A DNA stretch of 64,000 nt from Megaleporinus macrocephalus (taxonomy: Eukaryota > Chordata > Actinopteri > Characiformes > Anostomidae). The notes under the pieces are model-generated. The model saw only the letters and a list, made by a program, of their open reading frames with translations. It did not search any database and was not told the origin of the DNA. Of the stretch, positions 49,248 through 59,839 are shown in pieces. Every line of letters starts with the position of its first letter. The first letter of the stretch is position 1. Location of the stretch: contig CM038704.1 of assembly GCA_021613375.1 (NCBI GenBank), positions 7,322,091 to 7,386,090 on the forward strand, read 5' to 3'. The position numbers and the translations under genes were made by a program.

Positions 49248-49997
49248 GTATACAACCTTTTAATTGGATGCACAAATTCCGGAATCTGTTTTTTTTTTCC
49301 ATAGAGAATGAATAGGATGGAAAAGTGCACGCCAATCTACTGAACTCCTGCTCGACCAATAGACACCATTTTGCATACACTGACGCAGAGCTGACCCCCG
49401 ACCACAACTGTAGTGTTGGTATGATCCGCACTCGTCTGTTTGTCGTTTTTTTACTTCCTTTTTTCCCCCCATAGAGTCACATTCATTTTTGGTCACACCC
49501 AACATCTCATGGTTTTGTTTAACCTACAGCCTCCAAACTGCCTGTATGCTTTTAAGGCAGATCCCCAACTTCTAATCCACAGACATACTGACCCGCACTC
49601 ATCTATTTGTCCTTTATTCATTCCTAGTTCCTCCCGTAGGATCCCATTCATTTTCAGCCTAACCCAAACATCATAGTTTCACTCAACCTACAGCCTCCAA
49701 ACTGCCTGTACTCACTCAGAGCAGACCCACAACCTCTAATCCACAGACATACTGACCCACACTCCTCTATTTGTGGTTTATTCATCCCTAGTTCCTTCCA
49801 TAGGATCCCATTAATTTTCAGCCGAACCCCAGTGTCATGGTTTCATTTAACCTACAGCCTCCAAACTGCCTGTATTCACTCAGAGCAGATCCCCAACCTC
49901 TAATCCACAGACATACTGACCTACACTCCTCTATTTGTCATTTAAGTTCAACCATCCTACGTTTCCTTCCACTTTTCTAGCTTTTCTTCGGACAGTG
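49248..49997. repeat. Interspersed repeat with internal ~165-bp tandem, copy 2
   Basis: Matches copy 1. The phrase cctacagcctccaaactgcc recurs near 49521, 49687 and 49852, giving an internal period of about 165 bp. The high-coordinate end reads cggacagtgatgatatc, like the terminus of the cgtcgc MITE family. Confidence 0.65.
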
Positions 49998-50624
49998 ATG
50001 ATATCAAACAAATAGTCTATTCATTGTAATATGTATTTTACTCACTTACAGGCATTAAACTGCACCACATGCAGCTAACTTTTAAACTTTGTAAACAGGA
50101 TTGCATAAGATGAAGCTAAATGGCTAAATGCTAATTAAACACAGAAATGCAAACGTTGGGGTTTCCATAGTCCACCTCCCGACTTTAAGTGTTAATCTAA
50201 AGTATTTCCTCTGCTTTAGTTTTACTGATTACCATATTCTCCACTGCCGTCCCAGCATCGAGAGAAAACAAGACATAAACACGGAATTCATTTAGATCTG
50301 TTTGGATTTGTTTGGGCACCTTGTTTGAATTTGTTTGAACTTCTGCACAGCACAGCACAAGCACAGCCTAGCAGGACTAGTTCACCCAGACTAATAAAGT
50401 ATGAGACGCTGTTTAAATGTATTTTCTTATCAGTGAGTCTGTTAAAGCACTACTCTTTCTGCAGTTATCTGTGATCTAATGATTATTAGACAAGCTATTA
50501 CTGTCAATACGTGGTAACCTGTCAGGTTAAAATACGCTTCATTAAATAAGCTTTCAGTAATTATTACTTTCCTAAACATGAAAACCATGATGTCCACAGA
50601 GTGAACATGCATGTTTCACCCAAA

Positions 50625-51750
50625 GAGTGTCTATAACATATACATCATATATGCAGCCAATGAGTGTCTATATTATATATATCATATATGCAGCTAATGA
50701 GCGTCTATATCATATATATCATATATATAGTCAATGAGTGTCTATAACATATACATCATATATGCAGCCAATGAGTGTCTATAATATATATATCATATAT
50801 GCAGCCAATGAGTGTCTATATTATATATATCATATATGCAGCTAATGAGCGTCTATATCATATATATCATATATATAGTCAATGAGTGTCTATAACATAT
50901 ACATCATATATGCAGCCAATGAGTGTCTATAATATATATATATCATATATGCAGCCAATGAGTGTCTATATTATATATATCATATATGCAGCCAATGATT
51001 ATCTATATCATATATATCATATATACAGCCAATGAGTGTCTATATCATATATATCATATATACAGTTAATGAGTGTCTATATCATATATATCATGTATAC
51101 AGTCAATGAGTGTCTATATCATATATGTAGTTAATGAGTGTCTATATCATATATATCATGTATGCAGTCAATGAGTGTCCATATCATATATGTAGTTAAT
51201 GAGTGTTTATATCATATATACAGTCAATAAGTGTCTATATCATATATATCATGTATACAGTCAATGAGTGTCTATATCATATATGTAGTTAATGAGTGTC
51301 TATATCATATATATCATGTATGCAGTCAATGAGTGTCCATATCATATATGCAGTTAATGAGTGTTTATATCATATATACACTCAATAAGTGTCTATATCA
51401 TATATATCATATATGCAGTCAATGAGTGTCTATATCATATATATAGTCAGAGTGTCTATTTCATATATATCATATATACAGCCAATGAGTGTCTATATCA
51501 TATATACAGCCAATGAGTGTCTATTTCATATATATCATATATACAGTCAATGTGTGTCTATAGCATATATATTATATATACAGTCATTGAGTGTATATAT
51601 TAAATAAACAATCAATAAGTGTCTCTCATATATATATTAAAATATACAGCCAATGAGTATCTACATCATATATATCATGCATACAATCAGTGTATATATA
51701 GTAAATATATAGTCAATGAGTATCTATACCATAAATATAACATATACAGT
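50625..51750. repeat. AT-rich 37-38-bp minisatellite
   Basis: The unit is gtctatatcatatatatc, then atatatgcagccaatgagt. Units with gtctataacatatacatc recur at 50628, 50739 and 50888, showing three- and four-unit higher order. The array decays toward the high-coordinate end. Confidence 0.9.
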
Positions 51751-52019
51751 CCAAGTCAATTTGTTAATGGTAAAATTCATGCATTGACTTTGACTGTCAA
51801 AGTACATGCACATTAAAATAAGTACTTGCTTTTGCTTTCTGAATAGCGCTTGATAAAAACTTACTTCACTAGCAGAAAACTAGAAATGAGTGAAAGCCAG
51901 TGTGTCTTTCAACGTTCTTCTTCCTTACATTACAATTGACATGATGGACTCCACCAGTCTAAGAAGGCAGCTGGCACCAATGACCGTGTTTGGGGGGAAG
52001 CTTTGATGTAAAGAGCCAA

Positions 52020-52330
52020 TTTATAATTGGCACCATTTTTTTGTAATTCAGCATAAAGAGGCAAATGGGTGGAACTCCTGGTGGCCTTTTTCACTTGTTT
52101 TGACTTTTTCATTTGTAATACATTGAAGCATAGGGAGGGTATTGAAGACAGCTGGCACTGTATGACGCCACAGCGCTTGGGCTGATTGTACAGTGCTAAT
52201 TTTATGCATTAAAACAGCTGATATGCATGGAAAACAGAAAGTACCATCTTTCTCATTCTCGCCAAACCCTAACGTATTATCATAATGATAATAAATCACT
52301 GCCAAATTGGCAGCTGGTAAACCCATTTAC
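52020..52330. promoter_or_regulatory. Candidate conserved non-coding segment with paired ATGCAT sites
   Basis: Non-repetitive sequence about 650 bp beyond the donor of the 274-nt exon. POU-like ATGCAT occurs at 52204-52209 and 52223-52228, two helical turns apart, with aaaacagctg (E box) between them. Inference only. Confidence 0.3.
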
Positions 52331-52980
52331 TTTCCTATACTCTAGAAAATTGGGAATTAGATCAATTGCAACACATTTTTACCCCAAAGGTTTCTTGGCG
52401 CGTGGTAAAGGTGGTATTGAGTCTGAACTACCAACCTAAATCCATATTTTATGCATGACTCTCCGATCAAATTATCTAGGTCACGGTCTGAGGTTGTTTT
52501 TGAGTGGTTTTCTCCAAGCATACAAAACAGAGATTGAATTGAACAAGATCCAATCAAATCAAGAGGCGCATGCACACCAGCAGCTGGAGCACTGGGCATT
52601 GCAGAGCCAACTAGAATGCATTGAGCGCGAGTGTAGATGGTACTAAGCTTCGCAAGACCTCCATATGTACTTTGCTACTGCACAGTAAATGAAGTGGTGT
52701 AACTGCTTAACTGACGGCAGCCTGATACTTTGCAGTCATGCGGGTAATATGCTTGTTTATTCTGGTTTGATTTGATATTTTACACAAGCTAAACTTAAAA
52801 AAACTATAATTTTGGGTGTTCTTTAAACTTCTAGAACCTTAATTATGAAACTCACTGGTTAGAACTGGAAAATCATTGGATAGAATTTCTATGCTACTGG
52901 AGCTGCCATACTTGGACACCAGTGGTGACTTGCTGAAGGGAAGGGATTGTCGGAATTGAAGGCTTCCTGCCAGAACTCAC

Positions 52981-53254
52981 CCCGTTGGCCCTGCTCAGAG
53001 CTTGGAAGTAAATGCTGTAGCTCTTGGCGGGAGAGAGCGGCGCGTTCCAGTAACCGTTATAGGTCTTGTTGTCCCCTATGGTGAAGGGCTGCACCACCGC
53101 TAGGCTAACTGGAGCGAGCTCAGCTGCAAAGTAATGCGCCGAGTCCAGGATGGAGGCATTCCGGAAGCTAACAGGGACGGAGAAACATTCAATGACATCA
53201 GTTGCCCGCCGGACTTTCTGCTTCCGCTCCTCCTGAACCACCACCTGGTATGCG
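52981..53254 (-). CDS. ptprt: ptprt coding exon: membrane-proximal FN3 repeat with convertase site (274 nt)
   Basis: Third ptprt exon. The acceptor is tcttctttctccag and the donor GGG|gtgagt. One base completes the Ser codon from the previous exon, followed by 91 codons from [19 protein letters not shown] to [10 protein letters not shown]. In type IIB receptors this fibronectin III repeat is cut by a furin-like convertase in the secretory pathway, giving two non-covalently attached subunits. The dibasic stretch KVRR at residues 13-16 of the exon is the matching position. Other landmarks are HYFAAEL, the sequons NAS and NKT, and [11 protein letters not shown] before SYSIYFQAL, all typical of the family. 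It ends in phase 0, as the 37-nt exon requires. Its intron downstream is about 20.3 kb. Confidence 0.96.
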
Positions 53255-53621
53255 CTGGAGAAAGAAGATAATGATATAGTTATTGATATCGACATAATTT
53301 TATGATACATATATATAAGATTGTATCAATTTTTTCAAAGACTTTATGTATCTGGCTCATTCTATCAAATTGGTTCAAAGTTTAATAGATTTATTTTATT
53401 AAAACAAATGAATAAACATTACATTCTTTCACTACCAAAGCCATCAAAATGCTACAGAACCTGTGTGTTTCTGTAGTGACAGTTCTTAATGGTCCACACT
53501 GACTGTCACACTTTGGGAGACTGCACATCTGCACAGCATGGGCCATTAGCACCAGAGATATATTCAATTTCTTCTCAGAACAGAGGCACAGCATGTCTCC
53601 ACATATAAACGCATCTGTATT

Positions 53622-55275
53622 ACAGTAATAGGGTTTAGTGTAAATGTAGGAGTTAGAGTTTAGTGTAAATGTAGGAGTTAGGGTTTAGTGTAAATGTAGG
53701 GGTTAGGTTTTAGTGTAAGTGAAGCGGTTAGGGTTTAGTGTAAATGTAGAGGTTAGGGTTTAGTGTAAATGTAGAGGTTAGGGTTTAGTGTAAATGTAGG
53801 AGTTAGGGTTTAGTGTAAATGTAGGGGTTAGTGTTTAGTGTAAATGTAGGAGTTAGTGTTTAGTGTAAATGTAGGGGTTAGGGTTTAGTGTAAGTGAAGC
53901 GGTTAGGGTTTAGTGTAAATGTAGAGGTTAGGGTTTAGTGTAAATGTAGAGGTTAGGGTTTAGTGTAAATGTAGAGGTTAGGGTTTAGTGTAAATGTAGG
54001 AGTTAGGGTTTAGTGTAAATGTAGGAGTTAGGTTTTAGTGTAAGTGAAGCGGTTAGGGTTTAGTGTAAATGTAGAGGTTAGGGTTTAGTGTAAATGTAGA
54101 GGTTAGGGTTTAGTGTAAATGTAGGAGTTAGGGTTTAGTGTAAATGTAGGGGTTAGTGTTTAGTGTAAATGTAGGAGTTAGTGTTTAGTGTAAATGTAGG
54201 GGTTAGGGTTTAGTGTAAGTGAAGCGGTTAGGGTTTAGTGTAAATGTAGAGGTTAGGGTTTAGTGTAAATGTAGAGGTTAGGGTTTAGTGTAAATGTAGG
54301 AGTTAGGGTTTAGTGTAAATGTAGAGATTAGGGTTTAGTGTAAATGTAGGAGTTAGTGTTTAGTGTAAATGTAGGAGTTAGGGTTTAGTGTAAATGAGGA
54401 GTTAGGGTTTAGTGTAAGTGAAGCGGTTAGGGTTTAGTGTAAATGTAGGGGTTAGGGTTTAGTGTAAATGTAGAGGTTAGGGTTTAGTGTAAATGTAGAG
54501 GTTAGGGTTTAGTGTAAATGTAGAGGTTAGGTTTAGTGTAAATGTAGGTGTTAGGGTTTAGTGTAAATGTAGGGGTTAGTGTTTAGTGTAAATGTAGAGG
54601 TTAGGGTTTAGTGTAAATGTAGAGGTTAGGGTTTAGTGTATATGTAGGGGTTAGTGTTTAGTGTAAATGTAGAGGTTAAGGTTTAGTGTAAATGTAGAGG
54701 TTAGTGTTTAGTGTAAATGTAGAGGTTAGGGTTTAGTGTAAATGTAGGGGTTAGGGTTTAGTGTAAGTGTTGGAGTTAGGGTTTAGTGTAAATGTAGAGG
54801 TTAGTGTTTAGTGTAAATGTAGGAGTTAGGGTTTAGTGTAAATGTAGGAGTTAGGGTTTAGTGTAAATGTAGGGGTTAGTGTTTAGTGTAAATGTAGAGG
54901 TTAAGGTTTAGTGTAAATGTAGAGGTTAGTGTTTAGTGTAAATGTAGGGGTTAGGGTTTAGTGTAAATGTAGGGGTTAGGGTTTAGTGTAAATGTAGAGG
55001 TTAGGGTTTAGTGTAAATGTAGGGGTTAGCGTTTAGTGTAAATGTAGGTATTCAGGTTTAGTGTAAATGTAGAGGTTAGAGTTTAGTGTAAATGTAGGAG
55101 TTAGGGTTTAGTGTAAATGTAGGGGTTAGGGTTTAGTGTAAATGTAGGAGTTACGGTTTAGTGTAAATGTAGAGGTTAGTGTTTAGTGTAAATGTAGGAG
55201 TTAGGGTTTAGTGTAAATGTAGGAGTTAGGGTTTAGTGTAAATGTAGGAGTTAGGGTTTAGTGTAGATGTAGAGG
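53622..55275. repeat. 25-bp minisatellite containing TTAGGG (about 66 units)
   Basis: The unit is ttagggtttagtgtaaatgt plus agagg, with agagg/aggag/agggg variants. The variant gtgtaagtgaagcgg occurs at 53713, 53888, 54038, 54213 and 54412. Spacings are 175, 150, 175 and 199 bp, so blocks of six to eight units were copied as a whole. Confidence 0.95.
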
Positions 55276-55289
55276 TTGAGGTAGAGGTA

Positions 55290-56085
55290 GAGGTAAATGA
55301 GCTCTATTCTGATTGGCTGGCTGGAACACTGCTGTAGGCTGAAGAGTCAGCTGTGCATAAATGAGTTTCTGACATTACAATGCAAATTTTGGAAGCTCAC
55401 AGCTGTTTGCAAAAGTTTGGGTATCATTCCATATTTACTTGATTCTCTTAACAGAAAAATGTTAACGTTTCTCTAGAAAAACACTTTTTAAGGCATAATT
55501 ACTGTGTAAAAACAAAAACAACCAACAAAGTATTAAATGTATACCAAGCAAAAGTTGCAGTACATTGGATTTCACGTTTAATCAGCATATAGATAAAAAT
55601 GTTGAGCTAAAATTAGCAGAAATGTCTCAAGAACTTCGTAGAAGTCACTTAACTTTTTCGAACATGTTTTTATTTATTATGTATTATTTATTAGTGGTAG
55701 AATCCGTGTTGCTTCATGTATAAAAAAAGCAATGATTCATTTTTCATGACGATTATTTTTCCTCTGAATTAAACCGTCCGTGCCTTTAAGACTAATGTGT
55801 GGAAATGAGCTCTGTTCTGACTGGCTGGCTGGAACTCTGCCTCATTTAAGAAAACACTGCTGTGTAGGTGGTTGGCTGAGTTTCTGACATCACAAGTTTG
55901 GGTACCTCTGGTCAGATGCCACATGTACCTGATACTTTTAGTAAAAAATATGTTAACGTGTCTCTAGAAAAACACATTCTAATGCTGGATAGCGGTTTAA
56001 AATACAAACAACAAACAAAGCATAAAGTGGAGGCCAAGAAAAATTCTGCAGCTTTTATATTAAATGTTTAATCAGCACATAAATG
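55290..56085. repeat. Two diverged copies of an interspersed repeat
   Basis: Segments from 55295 and 55800 share atgagctct.ttctga.tggctggctgg, then agtttgggta, then ctctagaaaaacac and gtttaatcagca, in order. Related sequence (ctccgttctgattggttgct and gagtgggcggggcc) lies at 58890-59060 and near 390. Class not determined. Confidence 0.55.
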
Positions 56086-56559
56086 TCGAGAACTTTAAGG
56101 AAGTTAATGCAAGAAACAGCAAAATGTGCAACTTGGCACATGCAAACTGGCCTGAGATCAGTATATTTTGAAACTACGCCTACAAATCAAGTAAGTTTTG
56201 CAAAAGCCACAATACGGGCTCCACACAGTCTGAAGTTTCACATATCGAGGGCCCCGGAAAGCTGCCTGACTCCCTCTCAGGTCCCTTAAAGCTGCGTAAG
56301 AGCTACCCCGGCATTGCACCCGCCACCAAGGAAGCTCAATTAGGTAGACGATGCTTGATGGAGCCAGCAGAGGGAAATCTCTGCTGCAGCTCTTGGTTTA
56401 AAGTAGACAGGGTGGGTAGGGGTGTTGGTGGGGGGCGGGGTCTCAGGCCTTTTAGAAAGGGCTTGTCAAGAAGTGTGGGGGGGAGGAGGACGTGAAGAGG
56501 GCATGACTGTGCTTCAGCCCGCAGACTTCATGAATAGATAAGGACGTCTTTTGAGCTTT

Positions 56560-56800
56560 CATCGCTAATAGTGCTTGTTTGCAATTACGTCTCTCCGCGC
56601 TCCGGACATACTTCACAATTACGTGCAATTAGGGAAATGTATGTTTCGCCGAAATAAAAAAAAAAGAAAGAAAAAAACACGACGACGGCAAATTATTCTA
56701 GCCTCTAATTTGGCATCTTTCATAAGGGATAATTACTTATGACCAAAGAAGCCTTCCTCTCGCCTTACTTCGGATCTCCATTTCAAACTAATGGCTTTCA
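56560..56800. promoter_or_regulatory. Candidate conserved non-coding segment with homeodomain-site cluster
   Basis: Non-repetitive. CAATTA occurs at 56582, 56616 and 56626, two of them followed by CGT (CAATTACGT). Then come caaattattctagcctctaa and gataattacttatgacc. Such ATTA clustering is typical of developmental enhancers. Inference only. Confidence 0.35.
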
Positions 56801-56812
56801 GTGCAGAGTGGA

Positions 56813-56852
56813 GGAGAGAGAGAGAGCGAGAGAGAGAGAGAGAGAGAGAGAG
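56813..56852. repeat. GA microsatellite
   Basis: About 19 GA units with one interruption (gagcgaga). Confidence 0.9.
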
Positions 56853-56940
56853 TGGGTATGTGGTCGTGGGCGCCCATTGTAGCCAAACTCATGTAGAGCT
56901 CCTGCAATTTTAAGCAATTTGCAGAGGGTTCATAATATTA

Positions 56941-56946
56941 CCCCCC

Positions 56947-56977
<31 letters not shown>

Positions 56978-56978
56978 A
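56941..56978. repeat. C27 followed by A11
   Basis: A pure run of 27 C and then 11 A; the ptprt transcript carries G27 here. Homopolymer length may be uncertain in the assembly. Confidence 0.9.
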
Positions 56979-57040
56979 TATAAATAAAATAAAATATATA
57001 TACATATCTATCATATATATATATATATATATATATATGT

Positions 57041-57077
57041 TCAAATGATGTAGAAAACTTAAAATCAAGAAAAAAAA

Positions 57078-57145
<68 letters not shown>

Positions 57146-57265
57146 TTCCTCGTTTGTAAGTTTTCTACATCATTTGAACACGTTTTTCATACTGAATGGA
57201 TCAATAGAAGTGCTCCAAAAAAAAAAATTCTGGTTCCATTGATATACATTGAAAGTAAAGTATGT
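57041..57265. mobile_element. Broken cgtcgc-type MITE with TA tracts between facing arms
   Basis: The family phrase tgttcaaatgatgtagaaaa at 57037-57056 recurs in inverted orientation at 57162-57181. A TA-rich tract of about 100 bp lies between the arms. The right arm continues with family sequence (tcaatagaagtgctcc and ctggttccattgatatacat) into a second TA tract at 57272-57332. Confidence 0.5.

Positions 57266-57271
<6 letters not shown>

Positions 57272-57332
<61 letters not shown>
57272..57332. repeat. (TA)n microsatellite inside MITE remnant
   Basis: About 30 TA units directly after the MITE phrase gaaagtaaagtatgttattt. Confidence 0.95.
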
Positions 57333-57335
<3 letters not shown>

Positions 57336-57499
57336 AAACGAGCGCAGTTTATTACATGAACATCTCTCATGTTTACTATTTTACCCCAATTTTGGAAGCG
57401 GAACAAATGCTCACTGCTTGGAGTACTTAGTACTGGTACTACCAAACACTCGTCCTCACTCCCTCAGCCATTTCCATTATTGCCCCAGTCCGAACGGCC

Positions 57500-57920
57500 G
57501 CGTCCTAATAACACAAGCACGCTTTTCTGTTTGTTTATTATTTGTCATCGGCGTCTGAAGTCTGCCCGTGCCGTCTGGGCCGAGGGAGAACACACAGAGG
57601 AGCTCTGTTGCTCTTGCCAGTGCGCGTCCGAACTGTCCGGGACCCCCTTAAAGGCTCAGCATACAAATGACGCCTGTTTGAATGAGAGCTTTTAAAGCGC
57701 TCAGGGTGCTGAAACCATCGCGCCCGTCTCTCTGCTCGGGCTCCGGGTGACCAGAGGGGGGAAATCATTTCAGGGGCATTTACTTCTCCGTCGTCTATTA
57801 ACGCTGAGGGTCCGTATCTGTTTCTAAAGAGCAGGATTAGGTCGGCTTCAGCGCAGGGTGGCCGGCCAGTAAACATGAGCTTGAGGGCACATAACAAATT
57901 GAAGCTTAGGCTGAAGACGT
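57500..57920. promoter_or_regulatory. Candidate conserved non-coding segment
   Basis: GC-richer, non-repetitive sequence with CpGs, flanked by AT-rich repeats. A 119-codon minus-strand frame covers part of it (57538-57897) but shows no domain and no plausible splice context. Regulatory role is speculative. Confidence 0.2.
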
Positions 57921-58147
57921 GGAGCCTGGTGGCTTCTTATTGGACACATGACTTGACACCAAACCTTAATACGTCCTTTAATAGCCAGAGGAATGGAGGC
58001 ATATGTTTCTGAATGCATTTGTTTATTTATTTAATTATTTAGAGTTCAGTTAATTGGTCTATTAATTTATTCATTTTGATTTCAAACTGCTATTACAGTT
58101 CTTAAAAGCTGTTTTTTTATTTAGTCATTTTTTAAATCTTTCAGATT

Positions 58148-58370
58148 ATATATCGTCGCTGTCCAATGAAAAACATGCATCTCCATTTTTGCCTATTTTT
58201 ATTTTTCTACATCAATTAAATGCAGCAAGTGATGTTTACATCGTGGAACAATTTCATGATAAATGGACCAATAGAAATGCTCCAAAATAGCTTCCATTGA
58301 CTTCTATATGTAAAGTTTTAAAGTTGCAATTTTGAAGATACTTGTTTTTTATTGGACAGCAACGATATAT
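58148..58370. mobile_element. cgtcgc-type MITE, complete
   Basis: The inverted ends are ATATATCGTCGCTGTCC and GGACAGCAACGATATAT. The interior contains ggaccaatagaaatgctcc. One of the best preserved copies. Confidence 0.8.
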
Positions 58371-58513
58371 AATTTAGATTCATAATATTTTCATAATTCC
58401 AAAATTGCTGATGGTTTCCATCTGATGAACATTACATTACTGCAACCGTACGCTGTGCTCAGCTAGATTAGGAGCCTTATGATAACAGGAATCCATAAAA
58501 AACTTAAACTTAA

Positions 58514-58770
58514 TTAAAGAGCCCATATCGTCGCTGTCCAAGGAAAAACATTTTTTGTCGATTTTTATTTTTCTCCATTATTTAAACCCAGCAGTAGCCA
58601 TTACCATTGTGTTAAAATTTCATGATGAACGGACCAATAGAAATGCTCCAAAATCACTTGGAAATAATTCTGGTTCCATTGACTTACATTGAAAGGAAAG
58701 CCAGTTTTTGTCCTCTCCTGTAAAGTTGGCATTTTGGAGATACTTCTTTTAATTTGGACAGCGACAATAT
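58514..58770. mobile_element. cgtcgc-type MITE carrying the TTAA element's end
   Basis: It begins TTAAAGAGCCCATATCG and continues straight into tcgctgtccaagg; it ends ttggacagcgacaatat. The start equals the TTAA-flanked terminus at 296 plus the MITE terminus. This suggests the two families are related, or that the cgtcgc repeats are subterminal to the AGGGCCC end. Confidence 0.7.
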
Positions 58771-59379
58771 TGTATATTATTCTATTTATTCATAATTAGC
58801 AATAATTCAGTTTTATATTTTCATTTAGCAGATATGATTTTGTCAGTATCTCCTCAAAATTAGACAGGCTTTTTCTTACTGTGCCTTTAAAACTGAGATA
58901 TGCAGATTAGCTCCGTTCTGATTGGTTGCTGGCTTGTATTACGCCTCAAAAAGCAGTCCAGCCTGATACACTGTTACTAACTTCAGTGTGAGTGGGCGGG
59001 GCCAAATGACAAATTGATTGGGTGAATGTATTTATAAATAAATGCTGTTTTTGTGACATCACAAAGGCAATATATTAAAAATGAGCAGCTTAGGTTCCGT
59101 ATATGGCTTTAGATACCACATCAAAGTGTTTTATTTAAAAAAATAATATTGATAGTATTTCATTGCTGTTTGTTTTGGTTCTTATGTTTATATTTCTTAT
59201 TATCAATTATCCCTTTTTATATTATTACTGACCCTGCACAGCCGCTGTAGCTCACAAGATATCAACCTTCATCTTCTAGTCTTACTTCTCTGTCCTTTAA
59301 ATTCTGTCTCTCCTGAATCTTCCACTTTAGAAGGTGGATGGTTTGTGATGGGACGGTGGACAGACAGAGGCTCGCTCAC

Positions 59380-59482
59380 CTGACGGGGGCTCCTCGTGAC
59401 TGGGCGGGCTTTAGGAGGACAGTGATGGTGGTTTCTGTCTCGTTGAGAGGAGAGTCGGTCTCGTATTCAGGCATCGACGGAG
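59380..59482 (-). CDS. ptprt: ptprt coding exon: start of membrane-proximal fibronectin III repeat (103 nt)
   Basis: Second ptprt exon. The acceptor is cttgtgtccgcag and the donor AG|gtgagc. It begins with two bases (CT) that complete an Ala codon from the previous exon, reads 33 codons, and ends with AG of a Ser codon completed by the C that opens the next exon. The peptide contains [19 protein letters not shown] and [11 protein letters not shown]: the first strands of the fibronectin III repeat nearest the membrane, with one NET glycosylation sequon. Length and both phases fit its neighbours exactly, which is strong evidence that this is a real exon and not a chance frame. It is preceded (transcriptionally) by a 4.2-kb intron full of pyrimidine-rich arrays on the plus strand and followed by a 6.1-kb intron. 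Confidence 0.95.
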
Positions 59483-59708
59483 CTGCGGACACAAGAGACG
59501 CATAAGACAACACAATTAGCTCATACAAACATCATATACACAGAGGAGCATGGAGCTATTAGTCTCACACATCAGCTTCTTATTGATTATACTGGTTATT
59601 ATTTGGTTATTTTGTTTTGTTTGATGTTTTCTTTTTTTTTTTTTTTCTGGAAATAATAAAATCACAACCAGACCAAAAACAATGAACAAATATGTATATC
59701 AGCATTGT

Positions 59709-59709
59709 A

Positions 59710-59787
<78 letters not shown>

Positions 59788-59789
59788 CC

Positions 59790-59836
<47 letters not shown>
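59709..59836. repeat. (AAT)n facing (ATT)n: inverted microsatellite
   Basis: About 26 AAT units, then cccttg, then about 15 TTA units. The two halves are complementary and can fold into a long hairpin with a short loop. Confidence 0.95.

Positions 59837-59839
<3 letters not shown>

Larger units (their letters stand above)
32651..52980 (-). other. ptprt intron of 20.3 kb
   Basis: Contents from low coordinates: single-copy sequence to 33.4 kb; CA-rich array (33.4-34.2 kb); single-copy sequence (34.2-35.3 kb); a small hAT element (35.3 kb); pyrimidine-rich tract (36.1-36.65 kb); Tc1-like remnant (37.1-37.75 kb); a repeat family member (37.86-38.41 kb); MITE, SINE and 20-bp array (38.8-41.2 kb); palindromic 25-bp array (42.0-43.4 kb); foldback element split by hAT (44.19-45.72 kb); a candidate conserved segment (45.83-46.09 kb); LTR-like piece (46.9-47.3 kb); sequence without recognised features (47.5-48.8 kb); repeats (48.8-50.0 kb); AT-rich array (50.6-51.75 kb); and a motif-rich single-copy segment (52.0-52.6 kb). 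Confidence 0.9.
53255..59379 (-). other. ptprt intron of 6125 bp
   Basis: Contents from low coordinates: AT-rich single-copy sequence; the 25-bp TTAGGG-containing array (53.6-55.3 kb); two diverged copies of one repeat (55.3-56.1 kb); a non-repetitive motif-rich segment (56.5-56.8 kb); a GA run; C27; TA tracts embedded in a broken MITE (57.0-57.33 kb); a GC-richer single-copy segment (57.5-57.9 kb); two cgtcgc MITEs (58.1-58.8 kb); and a segment at 58.87-59.07 kb related to the repeats at 55.3 and 55.8 kb. Confidence 0.9.

Noticed and set aside
53622..55275. True interstitial telomere
   Set aside because: TTAGGG appears once per 25-bp unit and is not in (TTAGGG)n tandem, so it is a minisatellite with a telomere-like word.
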